Shown here one piece after another: positions 35,449 through 47,966 of a stretch of 64,000 nt of DNA. The position numbers and the translations under genes are program-made. Below the pieces are notes generated by a model, which saw only the letters and a program-made list of their open reading frames with translations, ran no database searches and had not been told where the DNA came from. Positions within the stretch are counted from its first letter, which is position 1. Each line of letters starts with the position of its first letter. The DNA comes from Strobilurus pachycystidiatus. Lineage: Eukaryota > Basidiomycota > Agaricomycetes > Agaricales > Physalacriaceae. The stretch covers positions 2,108,001-2,172,000 of the forward strand of contig JAHLMK010000001.1 in the NCBI GenBank assembly GCA_019915135.1, in the 5' to 3' direction.

Positions 35449-36440
35449 TCATTCTTTCTTCTCAGCGATGACGAGGTAGGTCTTGTAAGGGTATTCGAAG
35501 ACTCCCTTTCCTTCGTCGATCCACTTCAGGTCATCTCCGCGAGTGACAATCTCCTTCACATCAGCGAGCGTCGCAGCGCGGTCCTCCTCGGAAAGCATCT
35601 GGATGTAACTCTTGCTGCTTGCGCGGTCTATGGCGAGATCTAGGGTGGTCTCTAGTGTGTAATCCCAATTCTTCTCAACAGGCGGCTTGAAGGACTTTTG
35701 GTAGGACGGAGTATCGAAGGTGGCGCGCCAGAGACCGAGACGGAACTGGGGAGTCCCCTTCTCATGCTGCTCTATCCGGTTACGCAGCTGTCCTACCCAG
35801 CGGGCGGCATCCCTGTCCTCGAGATTCCAAATAAACGCCACAACACCTCCAGGTTTGAGGATTCTGGCGAATTCGGCCGATGCGGCGTTAAAGTCAGGAC
35901 ACCAGTGGAAGGCCTTGAAGAGAGGAGTAAGTAAGTAACGTTTCTCGGGACAAGCAGAAAAGATAGGACAGACTTGGGCAATAGTGATCAAGTCAGCCCA
36001 GCCGTCTTCGATACCTGTGTGGGTGAAGCTGCCTTCCTGGGTGCTAGCACGCTTGTCGTCGACTGTCTTGACGAAGACATCGCGCATGCCTGCGCTAGGC
36101 TCGACGGCTTTGAGCGTTTGGATGGCGCTGGCCCAGTCTGGGTGCTTCAAGAAGGCGCGCGTGAATATACCCGTTCCGGATCCGATTCTGTGAACGCGCA
36201 GATCAGGTCGATCCCATTGAGTAGATTCGGTATACACACTCGACCACGTTTAGTGGTGCCTGTGCTGGAACGGCCTTCCTGATGGCAGCAATAGCATTTG
36301 CTTGATAAGAAGGTCGCACCCTAATATCGAAGGAGTGTTATGAGGAGATACGACGGGATGGAAATCTCGACTCGCCTGTCGTAGAGCTCGTTTGTTCCGG
36401 CGCCAAATCCATGCTCGGCGACGGTGTGGACAGTGGCCAT
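35449..36440 (-). CDS. Class I SAM-dependent methyltransferase
   Basis: Exons 36440-36376, 36320-36240, 36187-35974 and 35913-35449 give 274 aa. Motif I is VVEIGSGTGIFTRAFL near residue 50, formed across an exon junction. The next acidic strand is AVEPSAGM, motif II-like GWADLITIAQAFHWC, and post-motif RILKPGGVVAFIWN. This is the Methyltransf_11-type fold found in small-molecule methyltransferases such as yeast Crg1/Tmt1-like enzymes. The substrate cannot be told from sequence. The first intron uses a GC donor (AG|GCGAGT at 36375). It is divergent from the sphingosine kinase gene, with about 390 bp between start codons. Confidence 0.8.
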
Positions 36441-36830
36441 GGTGCGAGTGTGGAGGGCTTGGGGGCGTAGGTGTGCTATTCGGGTGATGATAAGACGAAT
36501 CATGGCGGTCCGGCTGGCTTTATATAGGCATTGTGCATAGTCATGACTCAAGAGAATCAACGGGGCGGCCCTGCGTTTGAGTCACAAGAAGAATCGCAAC
36601 GCAATCGTTATTTGTTGCAAGTATTGCAGTATCGAACGAGTGAAGAGGTGCTGGAGAGGTGACTATCCTTGGCGGAGGACTGCACCGGCGTACTTGTCTG
36701 ATTAGTCGGATCACAGTCTGAGTAATCCGTATGACAGACACCCTTAGCGCCGACCACCCGCTGAATAGTTTCCGCACTCTGCGCCGCATTGAGTTCTGCT
36801 AGGCTTGGAGGCCACCTCACCTGGAAAGGC

Positions 36831-38817
36831 ATGGGAGACTCGACGCTGACTGTCCACCTTGTCTCGTCCGGAAAGCCTGCGGTGTTGACCGGCTCGGCTA
36901 CTTCGCTTGCCGTCAAGAACGAGCATAACAGTCAGTACCATTGCTTTGAGCTTGAACGAGCTTCTAAGACCGCCCAGAAACCACGCATATACCCATCCGC
37001 CAGGTTATCCAAGCAGAGTATACCTTCGAGAGCCATGTATTGCAGGTCTCGTACGTGCTGAAGAAGAAAGCCAAGGGCCCGTACGCTCTTTACCGCCTGG
37101 AGGGCAAAGTGCAAGGTGACTCCGAGGCTGCGACGGAATGGGCTTCTTCTGTGACCAAGGCTGCATACGATGGTTCGTTAAGCTCGTTGTTGTGTCTGCC
37201 AACCGACCCAGACGTCTTACTCCCCTCTCTCTTAGACCTCGGTGTCAAACGGGGACGTCGTCTGAAAGTTGTAGTCAATCCCCAGGGTGGTTTGGTCCGT
37301 GTTCTAAGCCTACTCATGTTGGGTTCACCCGCCTCACGTCCTTCCAGCGTAAAGGAACCGCCATCTTCACCAAGACCGTCGAGCCCATTTTACGCGCTGC
37401 AGGCTGTTCCTTGGACATCATATGTGCGTAGATGGACCACTTACCAATTTGAAACTTCAACTGTGCAGATACTACGCGTCAGGGACATGCCTATGATATC
37501 GCAAAGGAACTACCCCTGAACTACGACGCGATCCTCAGCGTGTCCGGAGATGGTCTCATCCATGAAATCATGAACGGCTTCGCCCATCATGAGCATCCCA
37601 TAAAAGCCTTCGCCATTCCCATTGCCCCCATACCGACCGGGACCGGTAATGGACTCTCGCTGAATATTCTTGGAATAACAGTAACGCATATCTCGTCCCT
37701 GCTAGTCCTCGCTCTGCTTATGAGACCCAGGACGGTTTCGATGTCGTAGCGGCTGCGCTCAATGTTGTCAAAGGTATGCAGTCTCATAACAGCCATTCGC
37801 GGATAATTCGACGTGTCTTGGAGGCTTCCCGATGCAGGTCGATGTCTTTTCCTTCGTTCAGGACGACAAGCGCACAATCTCGTTTATGAGCCAGGCCTTG
37901 GGTTTAATGGCAGGTGTGTAGAAAGGGCATAGCTTCTTGATCTTGGCCAACGTAGAACGTCGACCCAGATCTTGACATCGGAACTGAGAACTTGCGATGG
38001 ATGGGTGACACGCGATTCATTGTAGGCTTCCTCAGAGGATGTGAGTCTTGACACGCCTGAGATTCGCTCTTCTCATATGCTGTAGTAATACCTTTCAAGC
38101 CTTGTGCTGTGGAGTTGTCGTACCTACCGTCTCCAAAAGACAAGGCCACGATGGCTGAGGAATATCGTGAGCGACACATGAACGACCGCTTGGGCACTAC
38201 ACCTGCAGCCGCTGATACTGATGTGGATGAGACGAGCGACGCCTTACCTCCTCTTCGAATGGACCATGACTTTGATACCTGGACTGTATTCAAGGAGCCG
38301 CTTCTCTTTCTGTATGCCGGCAAAGGGCCTTATGTCGGACGGTAAGCCTGTCTGTCCTGAGACTAGTGACTTTTGTCAAACTCGATATCTGACAGTGACT
38401 TCATGGCCTTTCCTGCATCACTACCCGATGACGGTTTCATCGATCTCGTGGCGCAGGTTGCGGTAGGTGAAAGTTTTACAGCAGTCGGACCCGGCGTGCT
38501 GAATATTCTATAGTCTTCTCGTGGAGAGGTCCTCGCCGAAATAAACCAGGGAGCTCAAGGTGGTCACTTCTGGAATGATAGCGTAAGCTACTTCTACGAT
38601 TGTGAGGTATTATGCGTACTGACCTGGCCTTGCCCAGTGTCACTACATCAAGGCTCATGCATACAGAGTCAAGCCCTTGGCGAATAAGGGTGCGCTTTCA
38701 ATTGATGGAGAGGCTTTTCCTATGGCCCCGTTCTACGTCGAAGTGCATCCGAAGCTTGCCACTCTCATGAGCCCTCATGGATATTACGCTGCTGACTTTC
38801 CTGCAAAACGGAATTGA
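36831..38817 (+). CDS. Sphingoid long-chain base kinase (sphingosine kinase)
   Basis: Phosphorylates sphingoid bases to their 1-phosphates at ER or plasma-membrane surfaces. Twelve exons join in frame to 465 aa. After a PH-like N-terminal region (VLQVSYVLKKKAKGPYALYR), the diacylglycerol-kinase catalytic fold starts at RRLKVVVNPQGGLRKGTA. The catalytic loop SGDGLIHEIMNGF with its conserved Gly-Asp-Gly follows, then the GTGNGLSLNI nucleotide loop. The substrate lobe has MGDTRFIVGFLRG and GRDFMAFPASLPDDGFIDLV, and the C-terminal GALSIDGEAFP motif is typical. It is shorter than yeast Lcb4 (over 600 aa), as in many basidiomycetes. The upstream TTG-opened extension was rejected in favour of this ATG. 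Confidence 0.85.
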
Positions 38818-39440
38818 CTTGCTGCTCGTGATTAGACAAACTTGCCTCTACCAACCTACTAATTTACTCGCTGTGTCTTCTTGCTTTAATTTCAAACGTG
38901 GCTACCACTTCGGTTGTTCGTCGGAAAATATTCCCCCGAGAGATAAGTTGACATCAGAGTCAACTTTCATGCTACCTCAAGCTACCTAGCATTCTATGCC
39001 GCAGAGGAAGGTAGAGACGTTCCGAAAATCGAGAGGATCTGTCGCTGGTTTCTCTCGAGAGTGGACTCCAGTCAACATTCCCTGCCTGCATCACTACGCT
39101 CTTGCTTGCGCTCTGCAATGAATCATCGCAGCCTTCCACTGGGCAGCAGTTTGGCCAACGTGTATAGGTCATGGTGCGGCGGTATAAAACACTTGGCTTG
39201 ATCGCGTATGCCCCGTTACAATGAGTCACTAATGACCACACCTCATCCCCTCCCCTCAATCCACGATGGTGGCAGCGCTGAGCGAAGGCTGGTGCACAGT
39301 GTGCAGTGCACAGATGATCGCCACTTGTCCGGCGTTCACCGTTGATGCAGGGTTATGTCCTAAAGCAATTATTTGTTTATTACTTACTTTGTGGACCCTG
39401 GTGTAAACAATCGAGCTCGCTGTGACCGACGACGACCAGG
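38818..39440. other. Intergenic region
   Basis: About 620 bp between the kinase stop and the Nup133 start. A minus frame of 95 codons (39259-38972) has no recognisable content. The last 100 bases presumably carry the Nup133 promoter. Confidence 0.45.
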
Positions 39441-42400
39441 ATGGCGACCTTTTCTGCCTCTCCCGCTCCCCGGCGCTCGATGCGCCTGCGCGCAGTCCCG
39501 ACATCACCTTCGCGTATTGGAGGGAGTCGCCTGGGCACGCCAATGAACGCGTCCGAACATTCTGTTGAAAGCGGGAGCATGCGCGCATCGGTATTTTCAG
39601 CCATGGACGTCGACGAGGAGGGCTCAGAGCGGGCGACTCCGATGCCGCCCGCATCGACGTACTTTGCAAAATCCGACCAGCTGGCGGTGTCTTTCTATTC
39701 CGACTTGCCTGTCGAGGTTATGCAGGTCCTCCGCAATGCCGGTGCGCCACATTTTTCGGCGTGGGCTGGTCGTGTTCGCTGATAGATGAACAGATTTCTA
39801 TGGCGGGACGTACACGGGAGACATCGATACAACAACGGGGTTCGCATTGGTGGCGTCGGCAGAGACGTGTTTTGTGTGGCAGCATGTGCAGGTGCGGGTG
39901 TTATTGGCACGTCGGGAACGTTGTTGACGTTGACGGCGAGCTAGGCTGTAAAAGGCATACCGACATGCTACATCTTTTCTTGTCCCAGGGATTATGACCA
40001 GACTTCGGCTCCTCTACATGGTCTCATACCTTACAGCTCCTCCCGTGAACCTGGCCTCATTCTCATGTCGCCCTCTGGCCAGACACGGGTCTGGGACAGC
40101 ATCAGTATCGGCCTCGCTGGTGGCGATCACTTTTCGACTACAACACTCCCGTTGGCTTCTGACGAATATATAACCAATCTTATACGCGTCGATGTATGAC
40201 TTTATTTCGTTCTTTCAGCCAAACCTCACAACTTTCCAGGCGCAAACCTTCATCGCGTCAACCTCATCAGGGACTCTCTATCGACTGATGCTGGTGCCTC
40301 TTGGCGGCAAACTTCAGCTCACAACACATGCATTCGCCCGGCCGCCCTCCGCGTTGTCCTTGACTCGGATATACACATCCTTCTTTGCCCCCACATCATC
40401 TGCAATGATATCTGAGCCCGGAAATGTCAATGCCGTGGCGGTGGGTCGGTCGACTGCTGATGGTGGCAAGGATGTATGGACGTTAGTGGATACACGGATA
40501 CAGAAGTGGGAACTGAAAGCAGAAGGATGGGAGGACCTGCTTGTCGACGAGGAACTCTCGGCACTGTTCTGTAAAGCAATACGAAGGAACCTTGGGGTGA
40601 CTGAGTCTGACGATACTCGACTGGACTTGGAGTTTTTGGATATTGCCATCAACAGGTATGCCGATCCCCCACGCCTGGCACTTTCCTTCTGACAATCCAA
40701 ATGAAAGTACTGGTCTTCTTGTTGTCCTGGCGTCTTTTGCTGGTCCAGATTCCGCGAATGCAATGTCTGCTAACGGGACAAGAAGACTATACACGATTGT
40801 GCATCTCCGTAATCTCGGTGCTACGTTCGGTGCAGAGGCGTGTCATCGAGTACCCTATCAGAGCGTGAGTAGGTTGCCCAACGCAGGACTACGGCCAATG
40901 ACAACTCATAACAGACTTCATCATCCGGTGCCCCGATGCATCCACGTCTGCAGTTGATTCAAGGTGGGGAGATCATTAGTGTCCAGTTCGGGGACGCCAT
41001 CGCTTTGGTCTCAACGCGTGAGTTCTCTTATGCGCCACTTTGAAACCCTCTGACGCATTTTGTAGGATCTGAATATAAGGACCGCCTGGAACTTAAGTCA
41101 AACAGCGATCGTACTCTCGGTGTCGGCATCTTCAACGCCGAAAGCGCAATCCTCGTACTTACTTCTGGAACCATGCTCAAGGCGTACATTGACTCGAACA
41201 ATATCCGCGACGTCAACCTCGAGTGAGCCTCTATGAGTTCGACTTGTACATGTACTAAGGAAGTCTTAGAACCGGTAAAATCAATTTGATCAAGTCTATT
41301 ATGACCCAAGCTGTTCTATATGGATCGATACCACAAGTACGTCGCATTCACATTCCGATTGACACTCAATTGATCTTCCCCAGAACCCTCTCATGTTCAC
41401 CTTCCCTCCCGAGGTCGACGAAGAGAGCTTGATGCAGGGAGCTGAACAGCTCAGCCACTCCATTCTCGAGTCAGATCCTCTTCTGGTTCTGCGCAATAAT
41501 GACTTGCATAGCCAAATGACGTCCCGCAAGGAGAGACTGGGCTTTTTGATCCGGTTCATCAACGATAACGCTGTACTGGGCAAGGTTTGTTTGGAAAGAA
41601 CCTTTCAGACTCGTTTTACTTACTTTTTGATAGCTGTCTCAGACGAGCAGGCAGAAGCTTGCCGTTGAGGCGGAAAAGTTGTATGCCGCGCACCAGCTGT
41701 GGGTTCAGCATAATGATACTCTTAGGTGAGCACTGGTCTTCGAAAGATAGAGATTCCGTCTCTGACAGAGACTATAGCTCTGGTCGACAGTTCAGCATCC
41801 TTCACGAAACTGTGCACTCATACATGGGCGACATACAGGAAGGTCACCACGAGGACATTATGAGGACGTTCTTCAAGCTTCGCGCCGCCGACATAGGGAT
41901 GATCGCCACCCGGATTCCGGAAGTCACTATGAAAGCGGTAAACGCTGGTCACAACATTGCGGAGCTGCTCCCCGAAGCAAACAACGTCGTCTTGGTAAGT
42001 GGCACTGGTAAACTTGTGAACCTAACTCAAGCAAACTGCAGTGCATTCTCCAATCGTCATTCGACTACCGAGAATACAACAAGGACGTGTATGGATTGAG
42101 CGTGCCTATGATCAGCCCGTGGACCAGTGACGTCTCCGTGATAGAGGTTGTCCGTGGACTGTTCGAAGAGACAACGAAGCAGGTTGAAAAGCCAATGCCC
42201 GGACATCATGACGCAGAGCTGCGGACTCAGTTGTCCGTGTTGGCGAGCGTTCTCTTCGCGTGCCTACACGAGCGGCTAGACTGGCTCGAAAGGTGATTCG
42301 CATTGCTCTACATGCATGCATGTTGATCTCATGTCTTGCCAGTGCTGCGAGGAATCAAGAGGCTGGCGCGCAAGCAGAATATCTTGGCCTTCAGCAGAAG

Positions 42401-43918
42401 ATTCTCGTGTTGCGACCCAGCGTTTTGGAGACGCTCAGGCGAAATGGCCATTCTGGGTCGGCTTTCACTCTTGCTGAGAAGTATCATGATTTCGAAAGTC
42501 TCGCCGCGCTATGCAACAAGGAGGTCGTCTATCCTCCATCCAGCAATCCCCATCTTATCAGAATACAAAACTATCTCGACCGTTTCAAAGACAATTTTGC
42601 AACGGAACTTTACAAGTGGTACATCCAGCATGGTCAGTGGCTCATTGATTGAAACCATTCGCTGTGCGATGCTGATTGTGGTGCACACAGGGGAGTTGCG
42701 AGTTCTTTTTGCTCAGGACGACATGCATGTCGGCTACATGGACAGATTCTTTGCAGAAAATCCTAACCCAGCAATCTCGTGGATTCATGATTTGGGACTG
42801 CAGCGCTACGAGGCTGCTTCCGTGGCTCTTCTGACGGAATCTCGGGACACGAGTAGTGTAGCACCAAAACAGGTACAAAAGGCTTTCTCTACCAAAAGTG
42901 CTTCTCACATAAGAGTCCAACCAGTTCATGTTGAGTATTGGCAAGTTGGCGCATCTCGCCGAATCTGGGCATCCTGAGGATGAGTTATCGACTGGTCCGT
43001 GACTCTTTTCCTCCTCTCTGTGAGATTGTATCTCACTCGGTCAACAGCCTTCAACGACGACCTTGATTTTGTCAGCGTCCATGACGAACTGCGAGACAAA
43101 TTCACCGCCGTCATTCACACCCTTCGTGGGCGCCAATCTCTTGACAGTCAGACAGACGCAGTTGTCAGGGCGAAGGCTTCTAGGCTCGGCGATCGCATTG
43201 CACTCACGCTGGTGAGATCCATCCGCTCAACAATTTGCTCCAAGGCTCAACTTGATTAGGTCTTCAAAGACTTTGTCCGCACCTTACTGCAAGGGAAGGT
43301 CTTGTCTGTGGAAGACGCTGTCGATTTGCTATCCCTAAAAGACAATGATGAGTCGCTTGACGCGTTTGCCACTGCCCTCAAGCTGCTCACCCGAGCTCCG
43401 GTGAGCATACCTTGATTTGATTCATGCGTAAAAACCAACGTGTGTTCCAGGACATACCAGCCGCTCGTAGAACATCTGCCTTCCGCTCAGTATGGCGCAG
43501 GGTGTATCTTCAGGACGAGTACGTCTTTTGTCCCCCCAGTCTGTCTTCGTTGCTTGATTCTGATGGCGCGTTCAGCTGGCAGACACTACAGAGGACTGGC
43601 CGAGTACCTGACAGCGAGCTAAACGACCGCTTCAGGCATACCGCGCTATATGTCACGTTCAGGAATATGATCCTAGATGGATTCCATCTGGAGGAATACG
43701 AGGCCAACCCCCAGGTTGCGCTCATGCCGCCCTCCACGGACGAAATCAGCTCACGATGGCCTGGGATGCCTGCTGAAGATGTGGATAGTCTGTTGAACGA
43801 CTACACAATGGAAGTGGACAGTCTGGGTGAGCTGGAGCTGGACGACGTGTATGACAAGATTCGTGTGCTGGCGGAGGAGGACGTTGAGGCGGATAGATCG
43901 AGTTCACCGCCGGCATGA
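39441..43918 (+). CDS. NUP133: Nucleoporin Nup133
   Basis: Scaffold component of the Y-shaped (Nup84/Nup107-160) complex of the nuclear pore. The first exon begins at ATG 39441 with a disordered Ser/Arg-rich start. Then comes the beta-propeller: SFYSDLPVEVMQVLRNADFY, GGTYTGDIDTTTGFALVASA, ETCFVWQHVQ, PTCYIFSCPRDYDQ and SREPGLILMSPSGQTRVWDS. The remainder is alpha-helical, with blocks such as LFRTFFKLRAADIGMIATRI-like residues near 41850 and GHNIAELLPEANNVV. The C-terminal exon (43424-43918) ends in an acidic tail, RSSSPPA. I traced the first exons precisely; the middle, from about 40700 to 43400, contains many short introns that I did not all fix. Estimated length is about 1200 aa, normal for the family. 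Confidence 0.75.
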
Positions 43919-44304
43919 GTCTTTTGTCTTTTGTCTCTTTGTATCTTGTAAATACTGCTCTCTACTGCTCTGTATCATTACTCGTTGAAGCTAGTAAGTT
44001 ACCAAGGGCGGCATCAGGCCCCTTCTATCAATGCGGACGACCTGATTCTCATATATTTTATAAATGGTCTCTGTGCACATGCTTCTCGCAGCAGAGCAGG
44101 TGTTGGTGGGGGCCTCATTGGACCTGCATGTTAATGCTATCCTCCCTTATCCAACAAGTGACATCGATAGATTGGTTGTCGCGCGCGCAGCATGATGGTA
44201 TCCTTCAGTGAGTGCTAATAGAGAATATGCTCTCGCATCTTGCCCGTATCTCCCATCCCATGACGAGGGTCAAAGTAGCCGGTCTTATCGACGGTACCAT
44301 CCTT
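43919..44304. other. 3' intergenic region between convergent genes
   Basis: Separates the Nup133 and WD40 gene ends. Only accidental short frames are seen. Confidence 0.5.
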
Positions 44305-45750
44305 CTATTCTTCTACCTCTTCCGTTGTGTACACCAAGCAGACACCATCATCACCAGCACTGACAATCACCGTGCCGTCCAATCCCAGCGATGCTCCAAG
44401 TACGGGTCCCTGGTGTCCCTTGTGCGCACAAACGAGTGTTCCCGTCCGTGCGTCCCACGTCTTCAGCGTTTTGTCGGCAGATGCGGACACCAGCAGGTAT
44501 CCTTTTGGATTTGGTACGCTCAGCAAAGTCGTCACAGCGTCCTGAAAAACGATAAGCATACGTCAATATAGGTAACAAGCACGGACTTGGTGTTCTAATG
44601 TCGTTCGTAGACGCATAGTGGTCATATCCCATATGCAAATCTTGCCGTCCGTCGAACCGGTGGCAACGATGCCAGCACCGGTGTTGGATCCAGTAAAGTC
44701 GAGGAACTGAACAGCCTCTATGCTCTCTCCCTCTGTGTGGCCCCCGAGTCCCGTAACGACTTCGCCTTTGCTTAGACTGACAACACGGACACCACCAGCA
44801 GCACCCCCGACGACAGCCAGAGTCGAAGATGGGTTTATGGCAAGAGAAGTTATGCCATCCAAGTTAAACCGTGCATCGGCGGCCGTAAGCTTGAAGAGTG
44901 GAGTAGGGGACCGCGGGTCCCAGAACAGTAATGTTCCGTCTGCGCAGGCAGAGATGATGCGTTTTCCTTGAAAATGTTCAGTATGGGAACGGGATGAGCT
45001 AAAAACGGATCGCGTACCGTCCGGAGTGAATTCACCGCATTGTACTGCGCCAGTGTGGCCAGCGAATACCTGCATGGTAGTACCACTAGGGACTGATGAT
45101 TGTTCAATAGCTGATCGAGATGGAACAATTATTACTTACGCTGCCATAACCACAAAGTAGAGTCATTGGAACCAGCAAGAAGGACATTCCCCTTGGGATG
45201 CCATCTCAAAAACTAACAACTCAGTAAGTCCCAAAAACCAACTTTATCCCAGTCAGCGAAGGCGCACCATAACTTCATCAGGCCCCTGCAGCTCCGTCAG
45301 AAACTCCCAACTGCGATAATCCTCCGTCCCCACTCGCCTCCATATCCTGATCTTGCCATCCATGCCCCCGGTAGCGATGAGCTGCCCATCGCGGCTCCAC
45401 GCCATGCACGTAACGCTGTCGGTGTGGCCCGTAAGCTTGACGATGACCTCGCCGTCGGTGATGTCCCAGATGTAGCCGACGTCGTCCTCGCCGCCGGACG
45501 CGGCGAGGCCTTCGGTGGGGTGCACGGCGATGGCGAAGACCGACGCGGAGTGCGCGGTGAAGGCTTGCACGGAGTTGTCCTCCCCCGAGCCGGATGCCGC
45601 TGGCAGATCCCCGACCACGTCTTCGTCCTCGTCCTCGTCCATGGGGTGATCGCCGTCATCAGGGACCTCGGCGAGCACATCGTCGTTGGTGATGTACTGC
45701 TCTGCTTCGTCCATGTCCTCTTCTTCGTGGTGGTGTTCTGTCGATGCCAT
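44305..45750 (-). CDS. SQT1: WD40 protein Sqt1/AAMP, uL16 (Rpl10) chaperone
   Basis: Exons 45750-45268, 45212-45140, 45092-45018, 44966-44587 and 44541-44305 join in frame to 415 aa. A very acidic N-terminus (EDEDEDVVGDLPA, about residues 38-50) precedes an eight-bladed-type WD40 series: FTAHSASVFAIAVHPTEGL, LTGHTDSVTCMAWSRDGQLI, FLRWHPKGNVLLAGSNDST, FAGHTGAVQCGEFTPDGKRI, a blade with ADGTLLFWDPRSPTPLF, STDGKICIWD, ADKTLKTWDARTGTL and a last SAGDDGVCLVY. Sqt1 holds nascent ribosomal protein uL16 in the cytoplasm before its loading on 60S subunits. The acidic start and blade order match Sqt1/AAMP better than generic WD40 proteins. Confidence 0.8.
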
Positions 45751-46256
45751 CGCAGTAGTAGTATTGGTTGGGGAACACGAACGCAGTGATCAGACGCCTT
45801 TTAAGCCCGCGTATGTCAATTAGCAAGCCGCGACGAGCTGATGACTGAGCTGATGAAAAGTTTTGCAAAGCAGATTATTGAGCACTGATAAGATAAGATG
45901 AAGAATTTCTTCGGCATATGCGGCATTGTCATCACTGTAGCCTGCGTAGCATGAGTCTGGCAGTCAATGCAGTTCCATGCCAAAGCGAATGCGCCACAAT
46001 GCGCAATCATCAAGTTAGACCAATACGCGTTCGAAGCGCTTCAAAATACCTACTCAGAGGTCATCACACCGTGTACGCAGGGGGACCAGGCGTTCTCGTC
46101 GATTCTGGCATCTCGATACTCAAAATCATAGTGCACTATTGAGACTTGATCTCCAACTGTCGCGTTGCAGTCGAATCGGCTGACGACTTCAGACATCGCT
46201 CGGTCGTCTTACGCTCACTCTAGCCGTCCGTTAACCCACGTAGATTCAGCTGGCAT
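45751..46256. other. Intergenic region
   Basis: Contains the upstream region of the WD40 gene and the 3' region of the SAP-domain gene. No gene supported. Confidence 0.5.
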
Positions 46257-47023
46257 CTATTTAAGGCTGTTCTTGAATGAAGTGTATGCTGCCGACAGTG
46301 CGGATGAGACCTGCTTGGGGTACGGCAGGCCGATGCTCTCCGCTGCGTCGTCCCAGAAACCTCCTTGGCCCAAGATGGTCGGAGCCGAGTCTTCGTTGAG
46401 TGGTGCTTCGGCGTCAATGGCGTTAGACGCGGGCCCGCCGCCGAGGTGTGTCTCTGTGCCAGCGACGATGAGTATTTTCGGGATGGGAATGACCTCCTCT
46501 GCTGCGGCTGGCGTGGAGGAGCCCCATGCGTCCGGGACGAAAGGCTGTGAGACGAACGTCAGAGAGAACGACGCTTGAGAGTACACGGACTGACGACTTG
46601 CACCGGAAGCTCTACGTCGTCAAAAGCGAGGTCCGGCAGTCTGATGCCCATGAAATCATGGGGCACGCCCGCGTTGAATTCATGGGTCGGGGGGATGCCG
46701 GGTGCGTCGGGAAGGACGAGAGTGGACGCGCTGGCGTGAACGGTGGCAGAGGATGAGATGCTCTTTTCGTGCTCCTTGAGGCGGAGGACGAGGCTGGTCT
46801 TGTTCCCGGCGCTGTAGGGCGTGTGAGACGAGGCGAGGGTGAAGCCGCGACAGACGACTGACGGAGACAGACCGCGGGCGCGCGCTTCCTTTTTGAGGTC
46901 AGAGACGGTGTGCTGCTCCCAGGAGCGGGAGAGGATCGCCGGCGACACGAATGCCCTGCGCTGGGCGTGGCGGGCGAGGGCGGCGGCGGCGGCGGATGTG
47001 CGGGCGGACAGTGACAGCGACAT
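46257..47023 (-). CDS. SAP-domain protein, probably mitochondrial (Aim34-like)
   Basis: Exons 47023-46598 and 46544-46257 give 237 aa. The N-terminus (MSLSLSARTSAAAAALARHA) is Ala/Arg/Ser-rich without acidic residues, as in mitochondrial presequences. A SAP motif follows at about residues 40-90: WEQHTVSDLKKEARARGLSP, then GNKTSLVLRLKEHE. A Ser/Ala/Pro-rich segment and the C-terminal PSPFVPDAWGSS-like region end in SAAYTSFKNSLK. The pairing of presequence and SAP motif resembles yeast Aim34, whose role is unknown. It shares a 163-bp divergent promoter with the next gene. Confidence 0.55.
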
Positions 47024-47186
47024 AGAGAGCAGGGCACGTGACGGCCGAAAAGATCGACACCGATTGCCGATTAGGTGCCTCGTGTTCGCCCCGTGGCGCA
47101 CTGCTCTGAACTGGACGCCCAGGATGCTTCTATCTCCCGCGTGAGGCGCCCGTTCCCACCCTTTCCCACCGCTTCTCATCATCGCC

Positions 47187-47900
47187 ATGCTCTCTCTTTC
47201 CGCCAGATCCACCAACGCCAGTCTCCCTCCCCAAGGCGGCGGCGGCGGCGGCTTTTGGGGCAGAATCAAGGGCGGCAAAAGCAAAGATGCCGAGGTGCGC
47301 GAAAAGCACGCCCAGCAGCAGCAGGCCCTCGCCCGCCAGCGCCTCCTGACCCTCGCCTTTGACGACATGGAGACGATCAGAATGGTGCGCTATCTCGCAG
47401 TCGCAGTGACGATCGCCGGCTAATGTGCACATACAGCTTCCAAACACTTTCGCAGTACGCACTGCCCCTTGCGTCCATCGCCTACCACTGACCAGCATCC
47501 AGGAACTCGAAGCAGTGGCTCGCGAATGGATCAAACCTCCCCCGGACGTCATGTTCTCCCTCCGTGTGCCCGTCGAATTCGCGTCTCTTGCAGCGGCGGT
47601 GAGCACCAATCCATCGATAGCTCGGCCTCGTTGGCTGATTGATACCACAGCGCTTTGTAGCGGGCCCGTACATCTACGTGAGGACAGCCCCCGCCGTGTC
47701 ACGCGATATATTGGCTAACACCGACTCTTGCAGCTCACCTCAGAGGACTCTTTTCAAATAGCAACCATGGGCGTCGCTGGTCTCCGCGTTGAAATAGTCA
47801 GCGACGCCCCACCGCCACCAGATGAGCCTCCGTACGTTTACATCACATCATATCCTTTCTTCACATAATTGACCATTGCCGTTACAGTGCGCCACCGTGA
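47187..47900 (+). CDS. Small hypothetical protein with tiny exons
   Basis: Six exons (47187-47384, 47437-47454, 47503-47598, 47651-47677, 47734-47831, 47888-47900) join in frame to 149 aa. The N-terminus has a Gly run (PPQGGGGGGFWGRIKGG) and a basic Gln-rich helix. The rest reads FDDMETIRMLPNTFAELEAV, AREWIKPPPDVMFSLRVPVE, then RFVAGPYIYLTSEDSFQIAT. Exons 2 and 4 are only 18 and 27 nt and both are needed to keep the conserved-looking chain. The protein may be mitochondrial, given the N-terminus and its divergent SAP-protein neighbour, but no family is recognised. Confidence 0.55.
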
Positions 47901-47966
47901 TTACCTTTGCCATGCTTCCGCTATCTTACGCTGACATCGGTCTACAGCCCACCACCCGTTTTAGAA

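Noticed and set aside
36789..36830. Upstream non-ATG extension of the sphingosine kinase
   Set aside because: The frame opens with TTG, while a good ATG at 36831 gives a normal protein.
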